From: Lates calcarifer
Lineage: Eukaryota; Chordata; Actinopteri; Centropomidae
Direction: 5' to 3'
Assembly (NCBI RefSeq): GCF_001640805.2
Contig: NC_066844.1
Coordinates: 2,801,231-2,865,230, forward strand
DNA length: 64,000 bases
This document shows, in pieces, positions 25,272 through 38,613 of this stretch. The notes under the pieces are model-generated. The model was not told where the DNA came from. It saw nothing but the letters and a program-made list of their open reading frames with translations, and made no database searches. The translations under genes and the position numbers were made by a program. Numbering within the stretch: position 1 is the stretch's first letter; every line of letters starts with the position of its first letter.

Positions 25272-27197
25272 ATTCGCCATATATAAAAACACTACTGTCC
25301 ACTTTTGCTGTGGTGGTGATACAGGATCATCCAGTCACTATGCCAACCCCAGAGGTTTAACTACCACATATGCAGGTCCACATACACAGGCCCTCCTTTA
25401 TTAGTTCATTTTATCTTGCCATTCAGAGGAGCAAATCACTTGCACTGATTCTACAGTATAGACACGTAAGCAATAAGTATTTATGACATATTATATGATT
25501 CTTCATTTATTTAAAGGAAACACTAGAAGGATGCATTTTAGCATTTTGCATTTAGAAAGTTTAACTTGATCACATATGTGAATATATCTTTTATTTGATG
25601 AAACATTCACCAGACCCTATGAATCATCTTCCTCAGAAGGAAAAATCCACTGAGAATTGGTCAACTTATTCCGCCTAACATTTCTGGCTTGAATTCACAT
25701 TTCTAAGCTATTTTTAAGCAACACTGGCCGTCTTCCGTGCAGTTACCGTAAATCTCGTGACACATCCATGTTTTTGCCTGATGCACATTGTCTTAATTGA
25801 CCAAAATCAAGTCAATTATGGTCAATTTAGAAAAAGCGCAACGGCCATGAAATTACTGTGTCTTTGTGGTGATGGCTGGTGGACCAAAAATGGTAAATAA
25901 GTTTTTTCAGTTTGATCAAATATGTGAACTACTTCAAAACCTCCAGCTGTATGTGTAAACAAATTTAGTGTCAACACAGTACAAACTATTACCAACTTAC
26001 AAATAAAAAGAATTAGAAGTGTTTTGCCTCAAGTACTTTAGCTCAAACCCAAGCAGCACATGATGTGAACTGCTGTCAGCTGCAGGGCCTGTAGTACTGC
26101 AGACGCTGTTGGAAACTATTGGATTTACAGCAGTTTATATGAGGTAAAACTACATTAAATGAAAATTTCAGCCTTTGTTTGTCTGCCAAGGAATTTATTT
26201 TTTGGTAAAAATCTGATGTTTTTGCGTGCTTCACCTTCTTTAGTGGGTTTGCTTGGTTAGTTTGTGCCTACATTGTGTGGTCTCTTGCTGCTGGGAACTA
26301 TTCAGATGGATCAACATACACACAAATCATCTGGATTTTCATATTTTGAATTTCATTTTAACAACTTTGGAAAATTTGGTTTTTACCTCAGAACCCAAAG
26401 GGGGCGCAGACTAGTGAATGTGGAAAAAGTGAGTGAAGAGCCACAATCCTATAAAATGAACAAACTGTTTTTATCATACAATTATCATGTCTCGACCACT
26501 GCCTGCCCATTTATTCTCCAATTTACAGCGAGTTCTCTTGTCTGGTAAATATGTCTCAAATTTCAAATTTCCCTTCGTGGGAAAGTGGAAGTGAAGGTGC
26601 TTCTTAAAGTTGACCTTTCTCAGTGTATTTTCATATTATTGGGAGTTCACTACTCTGCTCCACAGATTTATTTAATGTAATGACATGATTACAGATTGCT
26701 ATTGCTGTTGACTGTAGATGAGCTGAACCTCAGGCTGAGTTTCATGGGGATTTTGCATCAAGGACCTAGGCCTGGACCTGAGAACATTTTGTTTTAAACT
26801 CAAGCACAGTTCATTGATGCTCAGACATGATATGAAGCAATCATATCTAATATGGACACACCCTAAATTTCTTTTCTGGTTGCAGTGTTTTGGGTAACTT
26901 ACATTTGGGGTTCATAAGCACCTCTTTAGCATGTTAATGTTTCTCACTCAACAAGCCTGCATTCAGATTCTGCACTTAAAGATAATCGTACAGTTTCATT
27001 TAAGCATCTCCTAGGTCTCTGAGAATGTATCATCACCAGCAACATCCCAAAAAAATTTTTTTTAATTTATCTAATGGTCATCTCAAAATATGCAACATTT
27101 CAGACAGGAAGTACAGGATGTATTTATCCCTGCTGTCTTCCCCCTCAGCTCATTAAAGCCCGTCAGTTGTGCGGATGAGCTTTCGTCTCTCCTGAGG
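25272..27197. other. No recognisable gene between the direct repeats
   Basis: AT-rich, with no conserved reading frame or known element identified. Confidence 0.4.
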
Positions 27198-27270
27198 CTA
27201 CAGTACCAGCTGTGCATTAAACCTCCACAGGTGCTGAAGAAGCAAATGGTGAAAATGCAGCTGATTTGAT
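27198..27270 (+). repeat. 73-bp diverged direct repeat, copy 2
   Basis: Second copy, 2.0 kb downstream of the first. Weaker similarity continues for about 50 bases on the right side of both copies. Confidence 0.9.
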
Positions 27271-27363
27271 GCAGATGTTCACTATATAACTGCTATCCTC
27301 CACTGTTTTTCTTTTGTTGTGTTGGTGACAGAGGCACACACTAACTAACTCACACATTTCACC

Positions 27364-27382
27364 TTTTTTTTTTTTTTTTTTT
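27364..27382. repeat. Poly-T run
   Basis: Nineteen T residues. This could be the poly-A tail of a minus-strand retrocopy, but the adjoining sequence is not recognised. Confidence 0.85.
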
Positions 27383-27640
27383 GCCAGTATTTCAGGGAAG
27401 CGGCCCTCATCGGAGCACCTTATATGACTTTGGTTTTGAGCACCATCAACAAATATACTGGGAAGGTGCATCCTTTCAAAGATTTAACTACTGATGAAAA
27501 AACCTTCTCTAAACTTCTAATATGTTTGAATAAATAAAAATAATCTAAAGGACAATAAAGCTAATCTGACCAAAAGAAAGGACAATAAGATAAGAAAGGA
27601 CCACTGGTGGCCCCTCTAGAACGCCTCAGATCACAAGTGG

Positions 27641-27960
27641 TTTAAAGGACCAGTGTGTAGGATTTAGGATGATCTATTAACAGAATGGAATATAATATGA
27701 ATCATTGTGTGCTCATAACCTTTAAGTGAGTCCTCCATCTTTGCATATGGAACAGGTCCACCATGTTTCTATAGTAGCCCAGAACAGTTAAACCAAACAT
27801 TGGCTCTAGAGAGGGCCTTTAGAGATTTTACTACACCTGGCAGGTTCTCCTACATGTATGGAAAAGGAGGGGTGAGGGGACGGTATTCAGTTGGTAATCA
27901 AGCAGCAATCTGCAACCTTACCACTAGATGCTACTAAATCCCACACACTGGTCCTTTAAA
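27641..27960. mobile_element. 320-bp MITE-like non-autonomous DNA transposon
   Basis: It has terminal inverted repeats of 26 bp: TTTAAAGGACCAGTGTGTAG... (27641-27666) and its near-complement (27935-27960), one mismatch by eye. The interior has no transposase. Internal segments such as GAGAGGGCCTTTAGAG and CCACTAGATGCTACTAAAT recur, from memory, in many teleost copies of this element. TTAA lies at each end and may be the target duplication. Superfamily not assigned. Confidence 0.85.
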
Positions 27961-28845
27961 CACATCTTAAATCCTAAACCAGAGCTAACCTAATGACACC
28001 GCAACAGCCCCAGCATGTAGACTATGTCCTCCCTACTTCTCATTTTAATTTCCAAACTGTTGTATATTGTAGCTCACACACAACAAGTTCTGGCATTTTA
28101 AAAGGTCCATCCTCATGTGGGTGGTGCCAGCCAGGACCAACCATGAGTCACGAGCCCCTAAAAACATGTTTTTTATTTTTCCATGCTGAAATAACTCCTG
28201 TTCACTGGTCCCTGATAATTAAAGCATTCGTGACATTATCCCATGCATTGTCCTGTAACAGACTGTAACAAAACCCCTTTCGGAGTCAGACAAAGGGTTT
28301 GCTGAGAAGCCAGCAGCGCGAAGCTAACTCCTCCAGACATGTACAATATTGTTGCCGTGGTCATAACAAGTCCGGAGCTGTGTATATTAACAAGTTCAGA
28401 CATGCTAAGTGCACCACATGCTGCTGCCTCACTGTGTGTGTCTGACTGTTGTTGTTGTGTGAAAAGCTTATAACGGCGCTTGTGGTTATCTTGATGTTAA
28501 TAAAATTCACAAACCCATCAAATGATGCCTTGAAGCTGTAAACAAGGTTATAATTTGTGATCTAGGAGTTAAAAGGTTTTTAGCTGACGGTAATGACAGG
28601 CAGAGGAAAACGCAACCAGGCAGGTGAAAGAGAAATGAATGCTCAGGACACCAACTGCCTTTGCAGATGATGATGTGTACCATATAACTGCCACATTACT
28701 GGTTTCATGGCCAGTGAGCTGTTAAAAAACATTTTGTCTTCCTTCTAGATTCTATTTTCTCTCTCTCTCTCCTTTATTTCTTTTTTAAATGCACTCACAT
28801 TTTTAAAACCCCTGCCCAGACAGGATTAGTATTTCTGGGTCATTA

Positions 28846-28847
<2 letters not shown>

Positions 28848-28879
<32 letters not shown>

Positions 28880-29110
28880 TTGCTCTTAAGAGATTTCAGT
28901 GAAATGTTCCCACAGAGTAATGGTCAAAATCTATTCTCTAATTTACTGAGAATGTTCAAATCAAAGCACTACATGACACACTCACATTCATATCAGTTTA
29001 CACAGCTAGCAGGGGCTTCAGTATCTTGCAAGGATTCTTTGTCATGCAGACTGGAGGAGCTGGGGATAGAACCACCAACTCTCTGGTTAATGGAACCACA
29101 TGGTTATGTT
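28848..29110 (-). mobile_element. tRNA-derived SINE with poly-A tail
   Basis: The minus strand reads GGTGGTTCTATCCCCAGCTC, then CTCCAGTCTGCATGACAAAG and GCAAGATACTGAAGCCCC. This is the order of a common fish SINE downstream of its B-box region. It ends in a 29-base poly-T on the plus strand (28848-28876), the expected poly-A tail. The 5' tRNA-like head is degenerate. Confidence 0.65.
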
Positions 29111-31055
29111 AACTCCAATATATCATGGACATAGCATTAGCCCATCTGTGATTGGAGCACATCTGTTAAACCATGTTGTGATTCAAATCAGTGAGTGACA
29201 TACAGGATGCTGTGGTTACAGGAAGCACCTCCTAATTTTGCCAAGTGAATCTAAAACAACCCATCAGAGCATTTCATCAATTAGTAGTTCTACGCCAGCA
29301 GAAAATGTGCCACAGATAAACAGTTAAAAAACACGGCTGAGAAGTAAATAACCAACTCTCCAACAGATAGATAGACGACATTCAAGAGCAGGTGGTTGTT
29401 TCCATGCCACAAAGACAAGATAGAAGAGAATGGTCCATCTGGTATCTGTACTCAAATTACAATACAAAGGAATAGAAGAGATTATGCTACATAACCATAA
29501 TCAGTACAAAAGATTTGAAGTACAAGTACAAAAACCAAAGTCAGCAGCACACGATAAGATCAGTGAATTGTTCTGTGATTTTTCTGTTTATGTTTATGTT
29601 ATGAGTCCTCTGACCTGGCTCGACATGTTTTGTGTTCAGCTAATTCTCTGATGATCCTCTGTGATAGCACAGGGTGATGTTGCTAAGAAATTAGTGATGT
29701 AACTACAGAGCATCTCCGGCCTGGTAGCGTGTCTGTGTTTCTGCGTTCATGTTTTGCCACGTGTGCCTGCTCTTCCTTCCATGTGACCTTCTGTCTTTTT
29801 TAATATCTCTGAGGCCTATTTCTCTGCTTGCCTGCCTCAGTGACCTCATCATACCTCCTGTCCATGGACGCAGGTGACTGAAACCATACACACACACCTG
29901 GGTCCACGTGTGTATAGTGTGATGTAACTAAAAGGAGAGCATAGATTGTGTGGTATATGAACAGGTATACCATCATTAAAGCAGTAACTGAATACACAAG
30001 TATATAATCTGAACAGAAATGGTTTGCCTAAAAGATTTACCAGATTTAAGCTAAATGTTTAGGGTTTAATCTCAGATTTGATTACATTGATCTTTCCATT
30101 GCAGTCATTCTGTTGACACTTTTGCTCGTCTGTTCACTAACGGGGTGACGTCAGAGCTATCAGAGATTATTCTCATTGCCTCTTTATAATTACAGCTAGA
30201 ATGTCGTTAAAGGTGTTTGTTTCCACTTGATGGTTCATATTCATTGTACATTATGACGTGAATATACCAAGTTCCACTCTGTGACTCCCTGTTGCCTCAA
30301 GCTGAAAACTAATGGACATCAACATGCACTAATGATTAACAATGAATGGAGTTATTTAAAAAGACATAACTTACCCAGGAGTTATTATTCTCCCTGAGGC
30401 TCTTGTCTGAGTGTTTGGCTCATGCAGCATGAGCTGCTCCAGTCACAGAGAGACCCTTCCTCACACTGAGGAGCAGCCAAGAACTTCAAACTCCCAATGC
30501 TAGCTAACTAGGCCATGGTCAGCCTCACTCTACTGTGCTAAAACTATCTTTACCCAGAATCCACATAAGGTTTGAGAGAAACACCCACCATCCAGAACTT
30601 GGCTGGGCAACCAGAGACTGGGTGACACAGGTGTAATCATTTTCTCTAATGAGCCTCTACTCAGCTCGTGAGGTTAAGCCTTTGAATCAACCAATCAAAT
30701 TGGGGTTAATAAAGTGGAGTGCAAGTCTGCCCTAAAGGACCATTCCGCTGTCAAGTTTTAGCTCCTTAACTATGAATTAAGTTTAATTTGTGTAACTTTT
30801 ATACTGCAATCAAATCACAATGACTGAGTCGGTCTGCCAGGAGTTGCCAGGCCAGCTATCCTAACATAAGACACTACTGCTCATTACACCAACCGGTGCC
30901 AATAAATGACAGAGAGGAGACACACACCAGAGAGAGAGCTGGTAAAGAGACTGACATGGTCAATAAAAGTTGATGGATTTGTTGACAGTGCACCAGTCCA
31001 CCGATTCGGTGGCCCACAGGGATGTGTCCTCATCCGCCTGGATGGCCAGTCCAAT
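29111..31055. other. No recognisable gene
   Basis: No conserved frame or named repeat recognised. The minus-strand frame near 29703-29897 has no known domain. Confidence 0.4.
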
Positions 31056-31059
31056 TATG

Positions 31060-31260
31060 CATCCAGAGACCTGTGTGTGGTTCGGTTTAGATTAAATGTC
31101 AACGAAGTAAACATGTCCTGTCTTGTGCTTCAAGTCACCTTTGACTCTTAAATATTTAACCAAGACCATGATCTTTCCTGAATCTTAACCAAGTGTTGTT
31201 GCTGTGAGCAGATATTATAGGGAAAAAACTGACATTGTCAGTGAATGTTCTGCAGGTATG
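31060..31260 (+). repeat. Dispersed teleost repeat, copy 2
   Basis: AACCAAGACCATGATCTTTC, CTTAACCAAGTGTTG and GAGCAGATAT follow the order seen at 13860-13940. Confidence 0.5.
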
Positions 31261-32160
31261 TTCAGTATGAGCTATCATCAGTTTGGCAGATAGCGGTTAG
31301 TGCTGAATCACATCCTCCTCCCATAGAAAACAACGTGAGACTGAATAATACAGTGCTAACAAAATGATCATTCAGTCTGAATTATCAGGTTAAGATAAGA
31401 AACACCTAAGATATGTATATAGAAGAATATATTCATGAAACTGTTCTTATGGCCTCAGACTGGTGAAAACAGGAACCCTCATGCAGAATACATATAAATC
31501 ATAACTTCAGCAGTACACTTACATACACTCACATAAGTTCAGGGCATGACTGAGGCATTTTTAGAACATTTGGTCTCCCATGAGTCATTGCTGCCCCTCA
31601 GCTGAATGAGAGCACATCTCAGTGATTACATCAAAATAAACACACTCACACGGCCATATGAAGTCACGTTATGGAGGCACATGTAAAACAGAGACTGACT
31701 CATAACCTCAGTCACATTAACAACCTGAAAACACTTCTGATGCTCCACAAAATGTCAAGGTTTTTTACATCGGGTTTTACATTGGGAAATGTAAAGGGAT
31801 GCGTAGTGAGGACTGTGGATGTACTGGGCCACTGCCAGCATGAATATGTGGAATCTCATGAATATAAGGCGCGATGGTGATGTACAACTTACAGGTCAAC
31901 TAAAATTGGACCAGAGAGTTAAATCATCATAGGAAGAGATGTTACTCTATATGTTTTACACTGTGGTGACTAAGAGTAGAAGGTTTAACAAACAGAAACT
32001 ACAAAAAACTCCATTTGATGGGTGAAACTCAGAGGAGTAAACAATATAAAAATGAGGCTGCTGTGTCCTCTGTGTCCCGCTGACTGTGCCAGTAGTCAAT
32101 TTCAGAGGAATTCAGACTCATTAGCCTCTGAAGCCTTCATTACTGCACAATAACAGAGAA
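31261..32160. other. No recognisable gene
   Basis: Ordinary AT-rich sequence; nothing identified. Confidence 0.4.
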
Positions 32161-32164
32161 GAGA

Positions 32165-32270
32165 AGCAGCGGTGGCAGTAGCTTAAGAGAAGCTGGCGTC
32201 TGACCAAAAGGTTGTTGGTTGAAATCCTGAGGCTTGCAGGGGAAATCTGTTCGGGGAAGAGGAAACATCA
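32165..32270 (+). mobile_element. tRNA-derived SINE fragment
   Basis: An A-box-like GTGGCAGTAGCTTAAGAG and a B-box-like GGTTGAAATCCTGAGG are followed by TCTGTTCGGGGAAGAGGAAA, a SINE body seen widely in fish. The cloverleaf is not intact, so it is not a tRNA gene. Confidence 0.6.
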
Positions 32271-32894
32271 AATGTCTTTTATTTCCATCAATAACTACAG
32301 ACGTGCTGACAGAAGTGTAGACATGTGAGTCCCAGCAGCTTCAGTGGAGCTGCTGCAGAAGACTGTGGTCGCACTGGGCAGCTCCCAGGTATGAATGTCT
32401 GGAGTCACCACAAAAGCCCCTCTTTGGTTCTGAATAAGTCTCTCATAATGTTGCGAAATGAGCAAGAACTCAGATTACAAGATGTGGGCACAAAATTTAT
32501 ACGAGGATTTTATTTCTCATATGATTATATAACACTGTATATAATACTCCTCATTCCTCTGTCATGGAAAGATTATGTGACAAAACCTCAAATTGCACAC
32601 CCTGTTTTCACATGTTTGTTACATGAAAAGGTTAGCTAACAGTCTGGTTTTGGCAATAGCCAAACTGTTTTGGCTACGTCTGAACACAGTTTTGGACAGT
32701 GGTTAATTTCAGTGTTTGTAGCGTGCGGCCAGGGATGAGAAGAGTGTAGAAAACACAAGAAACACATGCAAGAAATACTGTTATAGAGAATCTGGATTAC
32801 ATAATGACCAAATTACTCAGGACAAACATGGCTTTATTTTGTATTATTTTCACATAAACTTTAAGACAAAGTGGCACCTCTAAATCACATACAT

Positions 32895-32895
<1 letters not shown>

Positions 32896-32932
<37 letters not shown>
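32896..32932. repeat. (CA)n microsatellite
   Basis: About 18 uninterrupted CA units. Confidence 0.95.
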
Positions 32933-32934
<2 letters not shown>

Positions 32935-35160
32935 CAGTGCCTGGGTCTCTGCTCTTCAGCTCAGCAGGCAGATCTGCACTGGCATCATAAAACGGTTGTG
33001 GCATCTTGGTATTTTCTGGCCGTCTGTCCTGCTTTCTTGTATAACAGATCCCTCTGGGCTGTTATTTTCAACCTCTACAATGGGTCACTTGTTGAAGACA
33101 GAGGACACAGGGCATTGATTTGGTTTTTTGCATAATAATTTCAATTCTTGGCTTTGCATCTTATTCAAATTGCAGACAAATAAGTTGGCAGTGTGGATGC
33201 TGCTGTCTCTTTGTGTACTTTCTGTTTATGCTGTAAATACTGGGCAGCCATCACCAGCTCAACAGTAAATAAGAGAGAAGTTCTGGCTTCCAACGGGCTA
33301 TTACCACATAAACACTGATACTGCTGGATCACAATGTCCAACACATAAAGCATTCAAGGGAACACCCACAAAAACCATGTGTTTTTCCCCTGAATCTTAA
33401 CCTTGTTGGGTAAAAACAAACAAACAAGTAGTATACATATAAATAATAAAAATAAAAAAAAATATATAATATACATGAGAATATCAACCAAACTGTGGTT
33501 TCCACTGAATTCAATATTTCTATTAACCTGGAATCATTTTTTTCCTCAGTGTTATCTCTTGTTTGAATTCCAGAAACGTGCAGATGTGTGTTCAAAGCTT
33601 GAGCTTTGGTCCTGGAACACTGGATCTCAATGGACAGGAAAACTATTTTGTCTGACCTGCAGACCGCACATACAGACCAGCATCAATACACTGCCTGTAG
33701 AGGTGTGTTCAGTTTCCTAGTTTCCTAGTGCTGTCTCACGTAGGCTTTAGGAAGTAAAGGTGAGTTGACTGGGCAGTTTTGGTGATGAATGGACGGGATA
33801 ATGAGATCAGATTGGCATCTCGTGTTAAATCGTGGTGAGGTGTCTTAACTTGAATGTCTCAGATGTCAAGATCCTGTCTGATTACTGGTTTTTTCCACTG
33901 AATAAAATTTCCTGGTGGTAAATTCAATGCAGTATATTGCAGTAACTCACAATGATGCTCAAATTCTCTGTAAACTGTCTGACTTCGGGGTAGGCAGTGC
34001 TTTAAATCCCCAAAAAGCAACACCATTATTGGTCCCACAGACGGGTGCAGCCCTGAAAATGGAACACATCCAGGGGACAGATCTATTTCCACACAAAAAC
34101 TGGTATTTATAAAAGCATGTGAGCTGAGAATACACACCTCATGCATACTTCATACCAGGTGTACAGAAAGTTTGCTAAAGCCAGCCTGGGAGATTTGGAA
34201 ATGAAAACTAAGGTAAGAGACAGGATCTGAACATATTATTTTTCAAGTCTCTTCAGATGTCACTGATTATCTTTCTGATACTGATGATTTATTGATAATA
34301 ATACTGATTGGAGGTGGTGTCCTTGGGGTGAAGGTTTTGACCATGAACTGTAGTAGTAAGCGAGGAAATTTTGTTGCATGTCATCGCCCATCTTTCTCTG
34401 CAAAAACAATGCCCAAAAATGACATTAAAAATAAATAATGATGATTGAATTATCACCATCAGCTATGGTTTACATGTGATCATGTCATGATATATATAAT
34501 AGATTTAGAGTTATTTTACTATCTTCTTTAATCATAGGTCAGTGCAATGCCTCATTGTTACAGATAAAATGATGCCCCTAATGTCCCCTTTATTTCAGCC
34601 CATGTGTTTCATGTGGTTGTTTCAGCAAGGTCAGTAAGAAGCTATTGATGACAAACAGTGTGCAGCCTGGTGGTTCCTGTGGCGTGCTGTGCTTCTGCTG
34701 CTGTCTGATTTACAGCTCTCTGAGGTATTTCTAAGACCTCAGAGACAGAGACAGAAATCTCAGCTGGGTCCAAACTCATCAACCAATAAACAGAAAGAAA
34801 AACTTTTTGTATTTGGAGTGTTGGTGTGATTGTAGATGAAGAAATAAGAGCAGCATTTTGTTGTTTCTAAAGGAAAGACTAAATTTGAATTACTGCTTCC
34901 ATTTAGTACCTTTTAGAGCCACCAGCTCTTTATGTTTGTGTGAATGCATGAATGGCAGGATATCTCTGCTTTGAAGGGACTTACCTTGGACCACGGTTGG
35001 ACCTATGTGCAAAACTGCAAAAAATAGAAGTTCAGCTGCAACTGTGGACATCAAACACAACAACAACACATTCATGTCATGTCAGAAAGTTCAAATCAAA
35101 GCACAACAGAGTCTATATGTACTGTATCTGTAGCTGTTTCTGCTTGTACATGCACATATA
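32933..35160. other. No recognisable gene
   Basis: Low-complexity AT-rich patch at 33436-33475; otherwise nothing identified. Confidence 0.4.
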
Positions 35161-35165
35161 ACAAA

Positions 35166-35294
35166 TACACACACACACACACACCATGACCACCAACAAA
35201 GCAGGCTACGTGTGCAATGTACAGTATAAAGAAAGAGGTAATGAGATCACGTGTGTGTTCTGCCAAGCAGCCGTGACATGATGTTATGTAACAC

Positions 35295-35343
<49 letters not shown>

Positions 35344-35490
35344 ACTTAACTCAACGACATGTAGAAAGGCTCAGGGGAATGGGTGAGAAATATAACCTGG
35401 TGAGGAACTCCTTCCCTCTCTACAGTAACACTCAGAGCATATTGTTAAATTCAGTAGAGGTTTAAAATGAACACTGCAACAACTTAAAAG

Positions 35491-35530
<40 letters not shown>
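35166..35530. repeat. Cluster of three (CA)n microsatellites
   Basis: CA runs at about 35166-35184, 35297-35339 and 35492-35530, all in the same orientation within 365 bases. Confidence 0.95.
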
Positions 35531-35531
<1 letters not shown>

Positions 35532-36386
35532 TACCAGTGGCAGCTACATTTGCTTAGTTCTTTATCATCAAGCTGTGTGTTACTGTCACTTAAAGCAACA
35601 CAATGTAACTTTGCTTAGCAACAGTGCCATTCCTTTGGGCTCTGAGTCTGAGTGGTTAAGAGTTTTTCACGTACAGAAAACAAAGCCTATGAGTCTCTTG
35701 CTGAGATCTGACAGTGTAGTCCCATTCACTGAACTGAAACATAGCGAAACACAGCTGTTGCCACGGATCATGTTTGTTGTAACAAACACACCAAACTCTG
35801 TTTTTAATTCTTGATATTTTCAAGCTTTCCTCACTGAAATGGACTCTGGTTTATGATGACTTCTTTTCACTTTTCAAGTGGTCTACATTTCAGCATTACT
35901 ATTGAACTTGCTTGGCCTGATTCCAGCAGTTTAAGCTGCTGACTACCACTCAGAGAGGAACTTTTCACGGGAGGCTGTACCTGCTCACTGAATTTACATA
36001 GTGCAAGAAGAGGTGTTCAGGGTGCAGAGTGTTAATGACAGTGTACCATCAAAATGATCCTGAAGCTGTTATTTTAAGGTGTCATGGTTACATAATGTTG
36101 CTTAAACAAACAGTTGTTGGAGTTACCGCTGCATTTGAGGACACAAATAGGATTTTGATCTCAGTTCAAATATTGATGTTAAAATTCCACAGAAAAAATG
36201 ATGACATTTTTAGTGCAAATTTCACAGAGGAGCAGCTGGCTGCAGCCCTAGAAACCCATAACAGTTGAGTAATAGCTTAAACACACAAACACTAGTTTTG
36301 TTACACTGCTCAGTGTTAAATACAGAAATAGGCAGCAGACAGTGGGAGGTCGGTGATATTTCTGACACCTCCATGAGAGGAGAAGC

Positions 36387-36388
<2 letters not shown>

Positions 36389-36424
<36 letters not shown>
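36389..36424. repeat. (TG)n microsatellite
   Basis: About 18 TG units followed by a short AG run. Confidence 0.95.
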
Positions 36425-36432
<8 letters not shown>

Positions 36433-36979
36433 TTTATTTTATTCATTCAAGGACACGTAGCTTCAAGCATTGATTTGGTTTATTTTTGTGCATGTAGGTC
36501 ACATGCCTGCCTCAATGGCAGGTTTAGTGTACATGTCTGTGTATAGTTTGTGCTTATGTGTGCAACGTGTCCTTCTGTCTGCAGTTATTCCTGTCCACAA
36601 TGCTTCACCATGTGACAAACCTACACTGTGGGTCTCTTTCCAGTCCTCTTATCAACACTGCGTCTATGGTCATCTACCTCCAGGTAGTCCACTAACAAAA
36701 AACAAAAACAAAGTTTTGACCTTGCTGTGAAAGTTTTACACCTTGTCTACAGCTCTGTGAAAACATCACATCAGAGGCAGCTGCAATCAAGCTCCTGTCA
36801 TTTTTAAATCAACAATGAATCAAATGAAAAGGTGTGATATAGAAACGATCATGCAGAGTGACAAACTCACAGAGCCTTATCACACAACTAAGAGATTTTC
36901 TAGACTCTTTTAGCTCATTGTTTCAGTTTTATGGTGCATTTGCTGTTTTATTTCAGGGAACAGGCTGTGATAAACCAAC

Positions 36980-37090
36980 TGTGTACTGACTGCCCAAACA
37001 GTAGGCAAAATAGCTGCAGAACCAGGGCTGAAAGTAGAGTGAATATTGGCTTTACAACCATCCAGGTGGCTGGCAATAGGGAGAATGGTG
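36980..37090 (+). repeat. Dispersed repeat, 'ACCAGAGCTAAAAGGAGAG' family
   Basis: ACCAGGGCTGAAAGTAGAGT and AATATTGGCTTTACAACCAT are diverged relatives of the segments at 17220 and 54590. It ends 150 bases before the tRNA gene. Confidence 0.35.
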
Positions 37091-37237
37091 CATTCCACTC
37101 CACACCATACTGTTTTGCTCTGTGTTACTTTGGTGAGCAGGTATGATCTCCCTCTAGCCAGTAAACTTTGGAACTATCAGGAAGAGTGAAACTGCTCTAA
37201 GGTGTGTCTAGAGGTGTGACTGGACAAGGTGGCAACA

Positions 37238-37309
37238 GGTTCCATGGTGTAATGGTTAGCACTCTGGACTTTGAATCCAGTGATCCGAGTTCAAATCTCG
37301 GTGGAACCT
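37238..37309 (+). tRNA. tRNA-Gln (anticodon UUG)
   Basis: This 72-nt gene folds as a full cloverleaf. Acceptor arm GGTTCCA (37238-37244) pairs with TGGAACC (37302-37308), with discriminator T at 37309. The anticodon stem CTGGA/TCCAG encloses the loop CTTTGAA, which places TTG at 37271-37273. The T-arm contains GTTCAAATC, the B box for RNA polymerase III; the A box lies in TGGTGTAATGGTTAGCA. It is nearly identical to vertebrate cytosolic tRNA-Gln and has no stem mismatch, so it looks functional. No T-run of four or more is obvious just downstream, so the terminator is unclear. No other tRNA gene was found in the window. Confidence 0.95.
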
Positions 37310-37924
37310 TCCACATTTCTGCTTTCTCACCTTTGACCCCAATGTTTATAAGGAAATTATTATCTAAACACACACACAAAATATGGCTATGTTCAACTAC
37401 TAATTGCATGACCAAGAAGTAGATGTTATATATTTAGTTGCAACTGTAACTTGGTTAGGGATTCTGACCAACAACCTTCCAGTCAAAGCTCACCTCTTTG
37501 ATCCATAAATGATGAGGACAGGAGGTGGTGTTGTTGTTGGGAAGCTGAGGGAAAAATGACAGTGGCAGATTTAAATAACTTCAGCCACATCAGAAACATT
37601 CTTAGCCTGAGTGTGAAAGTCAAGCGATGTGGCCTCATCACATCAGAGCTCCAGTGATTAGAAACTATGCCTGACACAAGTGTAAAGACATGTGAAGCAT
37701 GAAGTCACTAAGTATTTATTTGTTGACCGTTACAAAGAATTGAATGACATAATGTTTGAGGGCATTCCTGTCTGTTTGAAGTCATCACTGCAAACTACAA
37801 CTGGAATGTGCTGAACATTGCAAACTGGTGACATATGACAGGGAAAGAATGAAGCTCTGTTACATTTACAGTCTACTCTCTCCCATGATTTTGAAGGAAA
37901 TAAACATAAACATTTTGACCTCTT

Positions 37925-38613
37925 CAAGTTATTGTGTTGTAGTTTTAATTCTGAATGTGTCAATCAACACTCGACAACCCAAAAGAGAGAACAAAGTGAA
38001 AAAAGTGTTAAAAATCAGAAACTGAAATCCTTCATTTACAAATACATTCTGACCCTTACCTCAGTGCTTTGTAGAAGCCCCTTTGGCAGCCATTACAGTG
38101 TCAGGTCTTCCACTTGAATTTGGGCAGTTTATCCCATCCTTCCTGGCAGGTCCTGTCAAGCTCCAGCAGATTGGATGGGAAGCATCTGTGAACTGGTTTT
38201 CTTCAAGGACTTCTCTGTATTTGGCCACATTCATCCTTCCCTCTCAATAACATGGTACTGCCACCGCCATTCTTCAGACAAGTATGTTTGGAGTGTTCTA
38301 CCTAAAGAGTTTTTGTCTCATCAGATGGGAGAATCTTCTCCCTCGTGCTCTCAGAGTCCTGTAGATGCCACCCAGTCAATTCAATTTGCCACAGGTGGAC
38401 TCCAATCAAGTTCTAGGCACACCTCAAAGAAAATCAACGCAAACAGGAAACACCTAACCACAATTTTGAGTGCCACAGTAAATAGTCTGAATACTTTTGT
38501 AAATAAGAGATTTAATTTCCCTTGCATAATTATTATCAATTTTAAATGAAAAATACATCACAATAAAGTATGCAAAAAGTGAAGGGGTTTGAATACTTTC
38601 TGAAGCCACTGTA
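37925..38613 (-). mobile_element. Internally deleted Tc1/mariner-like element
   Basis: The right end GAAGGGGTTTGAATACTTTC...CACTGTA (38581-38613) is the typical terminus of a fish Tc1-like family. The minus strand contains a degraded transposase segment: ATTCTCCCATCTGATGAGAC at about 38316-38335 equals the SDET-type catalytic-Asp motif, with a stop a few codons on. Pieces at 38150-38250 (transposase 3' side) and 38370-38420 (CCACAGGTGGACTCCAATCA, element flank) are in the expected order with large deletions between. The left terminal repeat is not recognisable. Non-autonomous fossil. Confidence 0.75.

Noticed and set aside
37197..37422. 72-codon frames on both strands
   Set aside because: They overlie the tRNA-Gln gene and its flanks; open by chance.
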